A stretch of 64,000 nt of DNA from Granulicella arctica (GCF_025685605.1 NZ_JAGTUT010000002.1:1-64000); one strand, 5' to 3'; numbered from the stretch's first letter, positions 17,933 to 27,647 are shown. Made by a program: numbers and translations. The notes: generated by a model not told the origin, from the letters alone.

Positions 17933-19960
17933 TTACATCACTGGCGGCGCCTGGATCCCCAGATAGCCGAGAGCGCGCACCATCTCCCGCCGTGCCACGG
18001 CCGCAGTAGCTAGGAGCAGGATCCGACGGGTCGGGTCCGTTTCATTCAACACATGATGCCGGTGATAAAAGTTGTTGAACTGCTGCGCTAGTTGGAAGGC
18101 GTACTTCGCAAGGTAAGCTGGCTCTGCTGTCGAAATGGCCTGCTCGATCAGCAGTGTCAGCTTGGAAGCCAGCAGCCATGTCTCCCACAGAGAGCCACCC
18201 TCTCCATCCAGCAATGCTGCTAGATCCAGATCTGCTATAGCCTCCAGCGATTCGGCCTCGGTGGTTCCGGCCTTCCGGAAAATATTGGACGCCCGCACGA
18301 TCGCGTACTGTACATACGGTCCCGTCTCGCCTTCAAAGCTCAAGGCCTCTCGAAAATCAAACGCGATTACCGTATTCCGCGTAAACCGCAGCATAAAGTA
18401 GCGTAATGCACCCACCGCAATCTGCGTCGCAATGGCAAACCGGGGCTCTTCCTCAAGCTCGGCGTGCCGAGCATCTACCTCGGCCTTTGCCGCCGCGATC
18501 AGCCGATCAAGCAGGTCATCTGCTTTGACACCAAAACCCTTGCGCCCACTCACCTCAATGTAGGCCCGAGCCTGATCTTCTTCACTGACGGTGTAGCCAA
18601 GCTCCATTGCACAGCGCGGCGTCAACGCCACCATCTCATAGCTGAAGTGCGTATAACGATCAGCGGCATCCGTGTACCCCATGCCACGCAGTGCTTGGAT
18701 GACGTTGTTTTGCGGGTCATTCTGCCGCGAGTCAATCACGTTATAAATCGCATCTGCCTTGCCGAAGACCGGGTGCGGATCGACTCCATCGGTAGTAGAG
18801 ATCCAGCAGCATCGATCCGGCTTAACCTCGCGATGATACTGATAGAAGGGCTTGTATCCAAAGTCCTTGCCCGGCAACAATCCGAACTTCCAGAGATGAT
18901 AGGCGATATCCTTCCCCACGTACGTCACCGTCCCATTCGACCGGACGATCACTTTGGCATCTTCATCCGGAAGACTCGAATCAGCCGTCGCAGTCTCCTC
19001 CGGTGTACCCGCGCGTCGCATCACATAGCAGCCCTTGTTCTTTCCAAGCGTTTCCAGATAAAGCACACCTTTGTCAAGCATCAAGGCACGCGCTGCATCC
19101 CAGAAATGTAGCGTAAGAATCTCGCTCTCGCGTGGCAGAAAGTCGTACTCAATATCGAGCCGCTCCATCGTCTGCAAATGCCGGTAGAGCACCGCTGTTG
19201 AGATTAGGTCGGCTATAGCTGCTGTATCGTTGCCTCCCTCTTCAAGCGCGTGGAGCGTCTCCAGACGAAGCTGCTTGCGTATTGCGAGTTGCTCCGGGTC
19301 TGCTGTGTACCACTGCGAGACTCGCGCGTAAAGATCCCAGCAGTAAAAGTCGATTCGCTGGTTCGTCTCAATCAACTCTGTCAGCAACTCACGTGTGCTC
19401 TCGAGCGTTTTATCCTCAAGATGCGTCAGCCCAACTACCACATCCGCTACCTGCACTCCAGTGTTGTCAATATAGTTCTGAACGCCCACCTCCCAACCCC
19501 GCTTGTAGCTATCAGGTCTGAGCAGCCGCTGAAACGTATCGCCGAGGATTGCATTCCGCAGATGGCCGATATGTGCGGCTTTGTTCGGATTGATACTTGT
19601 ATGCTCGATCAGCCTAAAACCCGCGCCGCCGATATCGGCATGTCGATCGGCAGCAATCCTGCGTACCGTAGCCGCACGATCCAACCGTATGTTCAGATAA
19701 CCCGCACCGGCCACCTCAATGCTCGCTACGCCCTCCAACTCTGGCAGCGCCGCCATCAATTCGTTCGCCAACTCCGTCGCGATTACGCGGGGCGCCTTCC
19801 GAAGTCGCTTCGCTAGTTCAAACGCCACTGGCAGAGCTATCTCCCCTAGCGCAATGCCCGGTGGCTGCTCCACCGCGAGTTGCGTGAAGGACACATCATA
19901 TTTCGAGAGAAGAATGGTCTGAATTTTAGCTAAAAGAAGCTGCTGAACCGTGCGATACAT
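17933..19960 (-). CDS. argS: Arginine--tRNA ligase
   Basis: A 675-residue class I synthetase that charges tRNA-Arg. The N-terminal Add-1-like domain covers about 1-110. The HIGH signature appears as SINPNKAAHIGHLRNA near residue 125, and the second nucleotide-binding motif is the variant EVSGRKGFGV. The C-terminal DALR anticodon-binding domain includes RNTVIAFDFREALSFEGETG and QLAQQFNNFYHRH. At 675 residues it is longer than the usual form of about 560, because of insertions in the catalytic domain around residues 190-330. An AGGAAATCACCT leader precedes the ATG at 19960. It is transcribed towards pepA. Confidence 0.95.
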   Translation of the reverse strand: MYRTVQQLLLAKIQTILLSKYDVSFTQLAVEQPPGIALGEIALPVAFELAKRLRKAPRVIATELANELMAALPELEGVASIEVAGAGYLNIRLDRAATVRRIAADRHADIGGAGFRLIEHTSINPNKAAHIGHLRNAILGDTFQRLLRPDSYKRGWEVGVQNYIDNTGVQVADVVVGLTHLEDKTLESTRELLTELIETNQRIDFYCWDLYARVSQWYTADPEQLAIRKQLRLETLHALEEGGNDTAAIADLISTAVLYRHLQTMERLDIEYDFLPRESEILTLHFWDAARALMLDKGVLYLETLGKNKGCYVMRRAGTPEETATADSSLPDEDAKVIVRSNGTVTYVGKDIAYHLWKFGLLPGKDFGYKPFYQYHREVKPDRCCWISTTDGVDPHPVFGKADAIYNVIDSRQNDPQNNVIQALRGMGYTDAADRYTHFSYEMVALTPRCAMELGYTVSEEDQARAYIEVSGRKGFGVKADDLLDRLIAAAKAEVDARHAELEEEPRFAIATQIAVGALRYFMLRFTRNTVIAFDFREALSFEGETGPYVQYAIVRASNIFRKAGTTEAESLEAIADLDLAALLDGEGGSLWETWLLASKLTLLIEQAISTAEPAYLAKYAFQLAQQFNNFYHRHHVLNETDPTRRILLLATAAVARREMVRALGYLGIQAPPVM

Positions 19961-20065
19961 AGGTGATTTCCTATCTCAAGCCATAAAGAAACAAAGTGTT
20001 CAAAAATGGTAAATTGGCGTTCTTCAGTGGGCCGAATGACACAACCGTACGAACTTCCTGTAGGT

Positions 20066-21079
20066 CTACGGCAACTCTACGGGAAGCGTCTCGATCTCTG
20101 TCAGCAGCGGCGTGTGATTGTGAATCTTGATGCGGTGAAGCAGGAAGATGATGCCGCCCGCACCTGTAATCGAAATCAGCAGCCAGACATGCAGCATCAA
20201 TCCGAATAATGCTGACTGCGACGCTGGCGCTCCATGGCTGACCAGGGACGTCTTCACAGCCAGTTCAAACGGCCCAATTGCTCCTGGCGAACTGGGAATG
20301 AGGTACGAAAGATTGGCAAAGGAGACCGCAAGCCAAGGTCCGACGCGATCGGTTGGCACGCCTACAAGCTTCAGAGCCGAGACAAAGATCATCCCCTCGC
20401 AGGTCCAGATTACAGCGGAGTAGACCAACAGAAGCAGCGACCCTCCGACACCCAGGCGCGCAGTCGCGTCGAGAGCCAACGTGATCCAGTGCTCCAGCTT
20501 CGTCATGATCCCGTTGGTCGGGAGTTTCTGAAAGATAGCAGCAAGCCTCGGCTGTAGCGGCTTTGCCCCGACTAAGAGAACTAGGAGCCCGGCGAACGAG
20601 ATCGCCAGGGAGGTATAAGCGGCAACATGATAGCTATGAGTTGCGATGCTGCCCATCGTGGAGACGAAGAGCAGGCCTAGTACAAAGATATCCAAAAGTT
20701 TCTCGAGAATGACGGTACTCAGAATGACTGACGGCGAGGTACCCAGATCACCCGCGTACGTAAACACTCGCATAATATCGCCAATGCGCAGTGGGAGGAT
20801 GTTGTTCGCCGCCAGCGATGTCATCAACACTCGCGCACATACGCCAAAGCTCGCTCCGGTTGGCAGCATCATCCGCGTCCATCGCAGGCAGCGAAGTGTG
20901 TAGCTGGCCAGCGTAAAGGCAAGCACGCCGACGATCCAGATCGGCTGCACAAGGCGTACCGCTCGAAACTCGGCGAATGTAATCTTGTGGAACGTATACC
21001 AGAGGAAAAAAGCGCTGATCAGCAGGCCCGGCAGAGTCTTCAGAAGATTACGTTGCTTCTTGGGCGAAGAATCCGTCAC
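20066..21079 (-). CDS. Flippase-like (lysylphosphatidylglycerol synthase transmembrane, UPF0104) protein
   Basis: A 337-residue integral membrane protein with about eight transmembrane helices and no soluble synthase domain. The family pattern includes WTRMMLP near residue 67, SLAANNILPLRIGDIMR near 90-105 and SYLIPSSPGAIGPFELAV near 255-272, which are the conserved polar turns of the LPG-synthase-type transmembrane domain. Members are proposed lipid flippases or are involved in glycolipid export; no substrate is evident here. The start is a GTG at 21079 (MTDSSPKKQ). It lies between argS and a divergently transcribed membrane protein gene. Confidence 0.85.
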   Translation of the reverse strand: MTDSSPKKQRNLLKTLPGLLISAFFLWYTFHKITFAEFRAVRLVQPIWIVGVLAFTLASYTLRCLRWTRMMLPTGASFGVCARVLMTSLAANNILPLRIGDIMRVFTYAGDLGTSPSVILSTVILEKLLDIFVLGLLFVSTMGSIATHSYHVAAYTSLAISFAGLLVLLVGAKPLQPRLAAIFQKLPTNGIMTKLEHWITLALDATARLGVGGSLLLLVYSAVIWTCEGMIFVSALKLVGVPTDRVGPWLAVSFANLSYLIPSSPGAIGPFELAVKTSLVSHGAPASQSALFGLMLHVWLLISITGAGGIIFLLHRIKIHNHTPLLTEIETLPVELP

Positions 21080-21402
21080 GCGGCCGTCCGAAGGGTAACT
21101 GGTCGCAGAACCTGGCAGATTTCATATAAGACAGACTTGGGAGTATGCATAGGCAATTACGATTGTAAATGGCCAAAGGCAAACAGCCGATGCACCTGAG
21201 TGATGTCTCCGACTTTGCCGTACCAGTATGTCGATAGGGTTTATCGCTGACAGAAGAAAACTTTACCGCCAAGCCTTGGTCTATACATCATCAGCCACAT
21301 GCGGACCAGTAAGCTTGACCAAGCGGAGCGTCAGTTGAAAGCATTTCATTGAGCACTACCGTTTTAGCCGCGGAATCAACCGTCTCGCGTTCAGGGCGCT
21401 CC

Positions 21403-22953
21403 ATGCGGCCGTGGAGAAGTCGTCTGCTTCATGTGGTCGTTCTGACTCTCTTGACGGGTCTGGCATTCGCCATACACGGTTACCATCCCTATTCCGAGGA
21501 CGGCGGCCTTTATGCGGCAGGCGTAAAAGGACTGTTGAACCCGGCGCTCTATCCTCACAGTCACCGCTTTGTGGAGGCGCACCTCAGATACTCACTCTTC
21601 GCGCCAGCCGTCGCCGCCGCTGTCCGGATCACTCATCTCAGTCTGCCTGCAGTCCTGGCTGGCACCTATCTGCTCGGCATTGCCGCAACGCTCGCTGGTG
21701 TATGGCTCTTGGCGAAGCACTGCTACCGCAACCCTGCAGCACGATTCGGTGTCGTAGCCCTCACTGCCACATGGCTGACTGTGCCAGTGGCAGGTACGTC
21801 GCTCATCCTGCAGGATCCGTATGTCACAGCGCGCAGCATATCTAGTCCGTGTACCCTTTTGGCGTTTGCTGCTGTCCTAAACTTCTTCTGCGCCTCTTCC
21901 TCTCGTGCCCGATTGCGAAGCATGTCCTGTTGCCTTGCATGCCTCCTTATCGCAGCCTTGGTTCATCCGCTGATGGCGGCTTACGCCGTTGGTGATGTGC
22001 TTCTACTCGCGGCTGTGCTCTCTCAGCGACAAACGATCCAGCGTTGGGGACCGGCCGCTCTCTGCGTCCTCGCTTTTCTTGTGGCGGGAGTACTCCAGGT
22101 CCTCTCGCATCCGGATGACAGTGACTACGTTCAGGTTGCCATGACCCGCTACTATTGGTTCTTATCGGAATGGCACTGGTACGAGGTTGCCGGGCTTATC
22201 GCGCCGCTCCTGATCCTTGGCGGGGTCGTTTGGCAAGCACGTGCTCGCCCTGCCGGGGGACAACGCCCCACTCTGATAATTGCTCGACGTGCACTCGCAC
22301 TCATGGCCCTTGCTTCAGGAACTACTGCCACCTCAGTAGCTCTTGTTTTTGCGCAGCAAGGCTCCCCGGCACACCTTGTTGCGCGCCTGCAACCCCTCCG
22401 GAGCTTCCAGACAATCTACTTCATGATGATCCTCACCCTGGGTGCGGCACTCGGCGAACACTTTCTTCGCAGCAATATGTGGCGCTGGTTGGCGGTCTTC
22501 AGCATGCTAGGAAGCATCATGTTTTATGTCCAGCGCAGTACCTACCCGTCGTCAGCCCATATCGAATGGACGAATTCAAGGCCAGTAAATCGATGGCAGC
22601 AAGCCTTTTTCTGGATCAGTCACAACACACCGACTACCGCCAATTTTGCTCTTGATGCTGACTACATCTCGCTGCCTGGCGAGGATGCCCAAAGCTTCCG
22701 GGCTATCGCTGAACGCAGCGCTCTTCCTGACTATTCCAAAGATGGTGGCGAAGCCTCAATCACCCCTTCACTCGCCCGTGAGTGGACCAGCGGTCAACAC
22801 GCACAATCCCACCTGAGCGCAGAGAGCGACGCGGAACGCCTGGCAGCATTGCGTGCCTTCAACGCAGACTGGGTCGTCCTCCAGCATGATGCACAAACAG
22901 CATCTGTCTGCCCATACCAAAACACCCTGGTAAAGGTCTGTAGGCTGCCTTGA
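21403..22953 (+). CDS. Polytopic membrane protein of unknown function
   Basis: About 516 residues from the ATG at 21403; a TTG at 21349 would add 18 residues. It has roughly ten predicted transmembrane helices. The first is followed by a periplasmic-type loop HGYHPYSEDGGLYAAGVK, an acidic aromatic motif like the first loop of GT-C glycosyltransferases, where an Asp/Glu pair is catalytic. A soluble C-terminal part (from about TANFALDADYI) resembles the lumenal tail of such enzymes. It could transfer sugar from a lipid carrier, but I cannot name the family. It ends 25 bases before the tRNA-Lys gene and so abuts the island boundary. Confidence 0.6.
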   Translation: MRPWRSRLLHVVVLTLLTGLAFAIHGYHPYSEDGGLYAAGVKGLLNPALYPHSHRFVEAHLRYSLFAPAVAAAVRITHLSLPAVLAGTYLLGIAATLAGVWLLAKHCYRNPAARFGVVALTATWLTVPVAGTSLILQDPYVTARSISSPCTLLAFAAVLNFFCASSSRARLRSMSCCLACLLIAALVHPLMAAYAVGDVLLLAAVLSQRQTIQRWGPAALCVLAFLVAGVLQVLSHPDDSDYVQVAMTRYYWFLSEWHWYEVAGLIAPLLILGGVVWQARARPAGGQRPTLIIARRALALMALASGTTATSVALVFAQQGSPAHLVARLQPLRSFQTIYFMMILTLGAALGEHFLRSNMWRWLAVFSMLGSIMFYVQRSTYPSSAHIEWTNSRPVNRWQQAFFWISHNTPTTANFALDADYISLPGEDAQSFRAIAERSALPDYSKDGGEASITPSLAREWTSGQHAQSHLSAESDAERLAALRAFNADWVVLQHDAQTASVCPYQNTLVKVCRLP

Positions 22954-22977
22954 CGTGGTAACCTTCTTGAGTGGCAT

Positions 22978-23053
22978 GAGAGCGTAGCTCAGTTGGTAGA
23001 GCATCGCCCTTTTAAGGCGTTGGTCCTGGGTTCGAGCCCCAGCGCTCTCACCA
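22978..23053 (+). tRNA. tRNA-Lys (anticodon UUU), integration site of the island
   Basis: A complete 76-base cloverleaf with encoded CCA. The acceptor stem GAGAGCG pairs with CGCTCTC, the D stem is GCTC/GAGC, the anticodon loop is CTTTTAA with anticodon TTT, and the T arm is CTGGG-TTCGAGC-CCCAG. Its 3' two-thirds (23003-23053) recurs in degenerate form at 38668-38719, so the gene has served as an attB site and its 3' end is the probable attL of an integrated element. Confidence 0.95.
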
Positions 23054-23130
23054 TAAGACCCAATAGAGACAAGGGTTTTAGCTCGAACCAAGACATTCAT
23101 CTAAGACACTGGTTCAGCGAAGTGATACTA

Positions 23131-23170
23131 AAGTGATACTTTTTTCGGGATCTCTTGCGCTTCCTTGCAG
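23131..23170. repeat. Island-end repeat, copy A
   Basis: AAGTGATACTTTTTTCGGGA followed by a TCTCTTGCGCTTCCTTGCAG-type block, about 80 bases downstream of the tRNA. Related copies lie at 38537-38578 and 38795-38836. All share AAGTGATACTT (or AAATGATACTT), then a C-T rich TTGCGC/TTGTGC block ending in TTGCAG. They mark the ends of integrated elements and may be integrase arm sites or a decayed coding tail. Confidence 0.6.
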
Positions 23171-23226
23171 TCGCTGCCTCTGTCCCTCGGCACCCTAGAA
23201 GGCTTTCTAAGTCTTATAGCTTGCGG

Positions 23227-23739
23227 CTAGGCTGACTTCTTCCGCAGGGCCTCCTTAGCAGGTGTCTTGACCAGGTCGATTCCCTTCTTGGGCTCGGCCT
23301 TTGTACTCGCCACAGGTTTCTTCTTGGGCGCAACTTCCGTGCCAGCGTCCCCGATGCTCTTCCTGAGCGCGTCCATCAGGGTCACAACCTTCCCACGGGT
23401 CGGCTGCTCCACCTCATCCTTCGGCAACGGCAAGTGATGAATCTTGGCATTGACCAGTTCCTCACCGCCACCCTCATACCCGTCCGTGAATTTTGCTCAT
23501 GTCGAGCTTCGAAGTTCGCTTAGCGATCAGCGATTCGGCGAGTCCAGTGACTCCTCGTTGATCTCGACCTCCTCGGTGTCACGGAAGTGATCACTCTGGC
23601 ATCGAAGCTCGATCAGGGGGATGACGAAGTCTCGCGCCGTGCGCTCGTCCGGGTTGGACTGGATCAGATCGATGGATTTCTCCAGAAGGGTACACCCGCA
23701 TGGATTGATGCGGGTATGGACTTCAACCGAACCTGTCAA
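23227..23739 (-). pseudogene. Broken gene ending in a Ku-like C-terminal tail
   Basis: The last 68 codons read KVVTLMDALRKSIG followed by a Lys/Ala/Pro tail ending ALRKKSA, which resembles the C-terminus of bacterial Ku, the end-joining DNA-bridging protein. Just upstream in frame is KFTDGYEGGGEELVNAKIHH, cut by a stop. Further upstream in another frame are LDMSKI and then a segment with ERTARDFVIPLIELRCQSDH. The pieces look like one reading frame broken by at least two frameshifts. A diverged second copy of the tail lies at about 38890-39030. The Ku assignment rests on the tail only, and the upstream segment does not obviously fit Ku. Confidence 0.45.
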
Positions 23740-24211
23740 GTGTCAACAAAAGAGGTCGCCGAGCTACGTCCGGATGCGCGGAGACTCGATGTTCGCAACG
23801 AGAGAGAGTGAGCAGAGGGTCACATCGCTGGAGCCATTCACATCTCACTTGGGGAGCTCGCTGGCAGAATCGGAGAACTTCCGAGGAATTTGGCCGTCGT
23901 TACAGTCTGCGGCAGTGGCTATCTCATCGCAGCAAGCCTGCATGAAGCTCAGGGATTGAAAGACATTAGTTCCACGGACGGCGGAATGACCGCGTCGAAC
24001 CGTATAAAGCTGCCAACAGTTATGCCGTAAGTTGTCCTGCCCAGGAAGCAGGATGGAGCGCGGTTTGGCTGCAATGGCTTCATGGCCCAGTTAGCCTGGG
24101 CAGCCGACTTCGGCGTTGGAAAGTCTTCTCCGTAAACCCAGGTTACAACGTGCTCGCATGCAAAATATCACACCCTGAGCGGCGAACCGTACCGTCAGCC
24201 GATACTCTCTT
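23740..24211. other. Island stretch without a supported gene
   Basis: About 470 bases between the Ku-like relic and the DinB gene. Short plus-strand frames here have no ribosome site or recognisable content. It is probably decayed island DNA. Confidence 0.4.
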
Positions 24212-24781
24212 TCACTTCAAACTCTGTGGCGGAACGATTCCATTCATCCTCAAGTATTCTGAAAGCTGCCCGTAGTGGTCTGCGTCATGAACCATCACGT
24301 ATGCAGCGATTCCAGTCTTCGTCATTCCGTGGGAGTCTGGAGGCATTTCGCTAGAATTCCCAGCATTCAGAGTGAGTAACGCTCTGTGTCCGTAAGCGAA
24401 CGAGCGAGTCAGGGCAGAGATGATTTCGTCCTTACTCTTCAGGTCTTTTATGGAATCCATGTCCATATCGGGCTTGAGTTCGCTCATGACGCTATAGATG
24501 ACGAAGTTCATCTCGGCTACGTGCTTCACCTCGGCAGCGAAGGTTCGCACCCCCTTGTAATCAGCCCCCGCCAATTCAAGCGTAGCCGGGGTGAAGTCAT
24601 ACTTCTCACTAGGCATCGCCTTCGAAACCGCCAGGAACTGAAGTTCGAACTGTGACAAGACCTTATCGAACGACTGGCTTAAGGGGTCGGGCCTTGCCGC
24701 CGTTTGCGCCGTCACGGTTAGAGGCATAGAAGCAGTGGTTAACAGGACAGTAGTGATCACGAAATGGCGAATTGCGAACAT
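24212..24781 (-). CDS. Secreted DinB-superfamily protein
   Basis: 189 residues from the ATG at 24781, chosen because it has GGAG eight bases upstream and opens a signal peptide (MFAIRHFVITTVLLTTASMP, cleavage near TAQTA). The rest is a four-helix DinB bundle. The metal-binding histidines are in VKHVAEMN and in MVHDADHYGQLSEYL, the family's HxxxH ending. DinB-like proteins are often thiol-dependent S-transferases or stress-induced proteins of unknown reaction; this exported form is common in Acidobacteriota. It lies 140 bases from a TetR gene transcribed in the same direction and inside the island, so it is probably cargo. Confidence 0.85.
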   Translation of the reverse strand: MFAIRHFVITTVLLTTASMPLTVTAQTAARPDPLSQSFDKVLSQFELQFLAVSKAMPSEKYDFTPATLELAGADYKGVRTFAAEVKHVAEMNFVIYSVMSELKPDMDMDSIKDLKSKDEIISALTRSFAYGHRALLTLNAGNSSEMPPDSHGMTKTGIAAYVMVHDADHYGQLSEYLRMNGIVPPQSLK

Positions 24782-24921
24782 ATGGAGTCTCCCACACGGA
24801 AGATAACCCACCTCGCATCCACCGGCGTTGCAATGTTGCAGCCCGGTTCGGGCGAGAGGTGAAACGGTTGCAAGACATGTGGGACGGTCTGCACTATCGG
24901 CGCCTGTTTGCACCAAGCACT

Positions 24922-25578
24922 CTAAGTTGCCGATCCTGGCTGACCGAAGTTCCGTTTTCGCCGTCCGGCTTTCAACCTGGAGCCCCGGATACCGAGGAGC
25001 GCCTTATCGATGAGTTGATCTCCATATTCCTCCGTCACAGCGGGGTGGCGAAGCAGAAGCCGAAGGTACAGTGGCGCGACAATCGCATCGAGGAGGAGTT
25101 CAGGGTCTGTCTCAGCCACGAACTCACCCGATGCCACTCCACGCTCGATGTCTGCCACGGTGGAAGCCCGTCGCGGGCGGATGTGGCTTTCGTAGAGCTC
25201 CTCCAGGATCGACGGATCACCCTGGCCCTCAGCGATCAAGTCCGCGACAACCTTTCCGAACAAGCCATTACATTGGACGACGAGGTGCTTCACCCTTATT
25301 CGCAGTGCCTCTTCTGCCGTCGTTGCACCCGGTATCTCGAGAATGACATTGAACCGCTCATGGAACATGGCCATGATGAGAGCGGCCTTGGAGGGCCACC
25401 ACTTGTACAGTGTCGGTTTTCCGACTCCCGCTCGTTTTGCGACCGCATCCATGGTCAGGTCACGAGCGGGCTTCTCTTCCAGCAGCCCGGATAAGGCGTC
25501 CATGATCGCGGTGTGTGAGACGGCCGCGTCGCTGCGTGGTCTTCCCATCGGCAGCGGTTTGGGTCTCGATTTCGACAT
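24922..25578 (-). CDS. TetR-family transcriptional repressor (hydrolase-linked)
   Basis: A 218-residue TetR/AcrR regulator. The DNA-binding helix-turn-helix is LTMDAVAKRAGVGKPTLYKW (about residues 41-60). The C-terminal ligand domain resembles the TetR_C_11 type (VVADLIAEGQGDPSILEELY, RRASTVADIERGVASGEF). The ATG at 25578 faces the hydrolase gene across a 108-base gap that contains the dyad CTTTAC-N5-GTAAAG. The regulator therefore probably represses itself and the hydrolase, with a small hydrophobic ester or drug-like molecule as inducer; the ligand is unknown. Tail residues are very basic. Confidence 0.9.
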   Translation of the reverse strand: MSKSRPKPLPMGRPRSDAAVSHTAIMDALSGLLEEKPARDLTMDAVAKRAGVGKPTLYKWWPSKAALIMAMFHERFNVILEIPGATTAEEALRIRVKHLVVQCNGLFGKVVADLIAEGQGDPSILEELYESHIRPRRASTVADIERGVASGEFVAETDPELLLDAIVAPLYLRLLLRHPAVTEEYGDQLIDKALLGIRGSRLKAGRRKRNFGQPGSAT

Positions 25579-25630
25579 GACATCAACTTACCTGAACGAA
25601 GCGTAAAAATAAATGCATCGATAAACTTTT

Positions 25631-25647
25631 CTTTACGTCTAGTAAAG
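25631..25647. promoter_or_regulatory. Dyad CTTTAC-N5-GTAAAG, probable TetR operator
   Basis: Six-base arms CTTTAC (25631-25636) and GTAAAG (25642-25647) flank GTCTA in the divergent gap between the TetR gene and the hydrolase gene. The site overlaps the likely hydrolase promoter. The GTCTAG core recurs in the next TetR operator at 28706-28729. Confidence 0.55.
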
Positions 25648-25686
25648 TGTATTAATTCTAAAACTGGACGAAAGTGAGGAACAACA

Positions 25687-26655
25687 ATGCAGACGCTTCG
25701 AGAGGATCAAGGTCCAGCTTCATGGTTAGTGCATCATCCATTGAGCGCGGAGGATGAAGCTGCCATGACCGCTATGCGTTCCATCGTCGAGCCCAACAAA
25801 GGGAAGCTTCGAGGAGTTGCCGCTCGCGTTCCGTTCGACGCCATCATGAAGCGCGTCTCTGCCCCGGCTGGCGTAGTCTACGAGGCCGACACTGTGGGGG
25901 GCATTTCGGGATGGTGGTGCCGGCCCGAAGACGCTCGGCCCGGCGAGGCCGTGATGCACCTCCATGGTGGATGGTTCAACTGGGGCTCCGCACAGGCATT
26001 TTGCCATCTTGCGGGCCATATCGCGGTGAGTGCTGGCGTAGCGGCTTTCGTGCCTGACTATCGGCTCGCTCCGGAGCATCCATTCCCTGCTGCGGCTGAA
26101 GACGTACGAGCCTGTTATTTCGGTCTGATCGAGCGACGTTTTACGAAGATCGCCGTCACGGGTGACTCGGCTGGCGGCAACCTGGCCCTTGCTTTGCTCG
26201 TTCTTGCTACAACGAGCAATGGGCCGGGGAGAAGAGCGCTGGTTGGCGGAGTGGCGCTTTCGCCGGTGACCGATCTCACCCTGTCAGGAGACAGTTGGTC
26301 GACGCGGGCAGTTGCCGACCCGTACTTCATCCGGCAGCAAGCTGACGAACTGGTGCGGGCTTATCTGGATGAACATCGTCCGGAAGACCCGGTCGCCTCA
26401 CCGCTTTACGCTGATCTTAGAGGGCTGCCACCGCTCCGTGTGCATGTCGGCAACGACGAGGTCCTGCTTGACGATTCGATCCGCCTGGTCAAGCGGGCGG
26501 CGACGGCAGGAGTCGACGTTCGGCTCGACCTGTGGCACGGGATGGTTCATGGGTATCTCGGGGGCTTGGGACGCCTGGCAGCTTCGGCAGCGACCCTTCA
26601 ACTTATCGGGGAATTCCTCAAAGAACGCTTTACCAACGCGGCTAATAAAGAGTGA
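25687..26655 (+). CDS. Alpha/beta hydrolase of the hormone-sensitive-lipase (HSL) family
   Basis: A 322-residue esterase-type hydrolase. The oxyanion-hole motif HGGW is at 93-96, the nucleophile elbow is GDSAGG (159-164, Ser161), the acid is Asp257 in GNDEVLLDD and the histidine is His288 in WHGMVHGY. It has no signal peptide, so it is cytoplasmic. HSL-family enzymes cleave short-chain esters or acylated small molecules. GTGAGGA lies just before the ATG. It is divergent from the TetR gene at 24922-25578, a common arrangement for a substrate-induced esterase. The natural substrate is unknown. Confidence 0.92.
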   Translation: MQTLREDQGPASWLVHHPLSAEDEAAMTAMRSIVEPNKGKLRGVAARVPFDAIMKRVSAPAGVVYEADTVGGISGWWCRPEDARPGEAVMHLHGGWFNWGSAQAFCHLAGHIAVSAGVAAFVPDYRLAPEHPFPAAAEDVRACYFGLIERRFTKIAVTGDSAGGNLALALLVLATTSNGPGRRALVGGVALSPVTDLTLSGDSWSTRAVADPYFIRQQADELVRAYLDEHRPEDPVASPLYADLRGLPPLRVHVGNDEVLLDDSIRLVKRAATAGVDVRLDLWHGMVHGYLGGLGRLAASAATLQLIGEFLKERFTNAANKE

Positions 26656-26765
26656 AAAAGTCGCTGCTGGAACGACTCAGAACAGATCGCTTGTCGCAAA
26701 GGCGTCGAGGAACTTGCCGAGGTGTTCGTCGCCTCGGCAAGCGGGACAGCTTTCCCGACCGCATC

Positions 26766-27590
26766 CTAAAGTGAATCAGAATCTATCCCACGATTTGGCT
26801 TCCACAAGAATAGAAGACCCACGAATAAAGCGCAGTTCAGGGCTGTACTGAGAGGCAGTCCAAGGTTAAGACCATTGCTTAGTCCCGGTTCCTCTCGGAA
26901 AGCCATCCAATCGCCCGCTGTTGTTCCGGCGGCTCGTACGGCGACAATCGCAGACCAAAAAGCCAGTTTGGTCGTCCATTTCGATTCTCTTCCGATGAAG
27001 AGCACTACCGCGAAGATAGCGCCCAATGCCAGGGTGGCGTATCCGGTGCCAAGATGGAGCTCTTCTGCGAACCAATCTCCTATTGCGGTGCCCAGAGTCC
27101 CGGCAGTTAGTAAAGAGAGCCAGTACCAGCCAGTCGTCGCCGGCCTGTTCGTTGGATCGCCCGCTGGCAGAAATGGTCGAGGCAAGACTGGCCAGACCAC
27201 AAGTATCTGGAGGACGACCAATCCAAGGATGACTCGCACATAGGGCCACTCAAATGTGTGGGTGGCAAGATCCGCTAAGTTCGTCGCTGTTGCGCGTAGC
27301 ACAATCACGACGATCCAATACCAGGCTTGTGTGGCACGGGTTGATCGGCGTTCACCCGCGACTAGTAGGGCAAAGGTCGCAGCCAGTGGAGCCAACCCTA
27401 TCCAGTGATTCCAATGCGCGTAGAACGAAAGGCAATCACCAAGGTTACAACCGAAGATGCTTGCGAGTGTGATCGCCGACCAATACCGGGCATCGACCGT
27501 GGGCACGTTCGAGCTGCGCATGCGTTGGATGAATGAATACGGCCTCTGGCCTATTGTTCGCTCGTTTAGAACTTGTACTCCCTCAGCCAT
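26766..27590 (-). CDS. COG4705-type membrane protein with repeated GD helices
   Basis: A 274-residue membrane protein with about eight helices. Four paired-helix units each carry a small-residue plus Asp motif: FGCNLGDCL, ATNLADL, LGTAIGDWF and AGTTAGDWM, so the protein arose by internal duplication. This pattern matches the uncharacterised COG4705 membrane-anchored family. Conserved Asp residues in the bilayer hint at ion or metal handling, but that is speculation. AAAGG precedes the ATG at 27590. It lies 57 bases upstream of the start side of nothing else in its direction; its neighbours are the hydrolase (convergent) and the YVTN propeller gene. Confidence 0.7.
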   Translation of the reverse strand: MAEGVQVLNERTIGQRPYSFIQRMRSSNVPTVDARYWSAITLASIFGCNLGDCLSFYAHWNHWIGLAPLAATFALLVAGERRSTRATQAWYWIVVIVLRATATNLADLATHTFEWPYVRVILGLVVLQILVVWPVLPRPFLPAGDPTNRPATTGWYWLSLLTAGTLGTAIGDWFAEELHLGTGYATLALGAIFAVVLFIGRESKWTTKLAFWSAIVAVRAAGTTAGDWMAFREEPGLSNGLNLGLPLSTALNCALFVGLLFLWKPNRGIDSDSL

Positions 27591-27647
27591 AGTCCGGACC
27601 TTTCAACTTACTCTCTTTTGTTTGCCTGATAACGGAACAGCGTGCGA

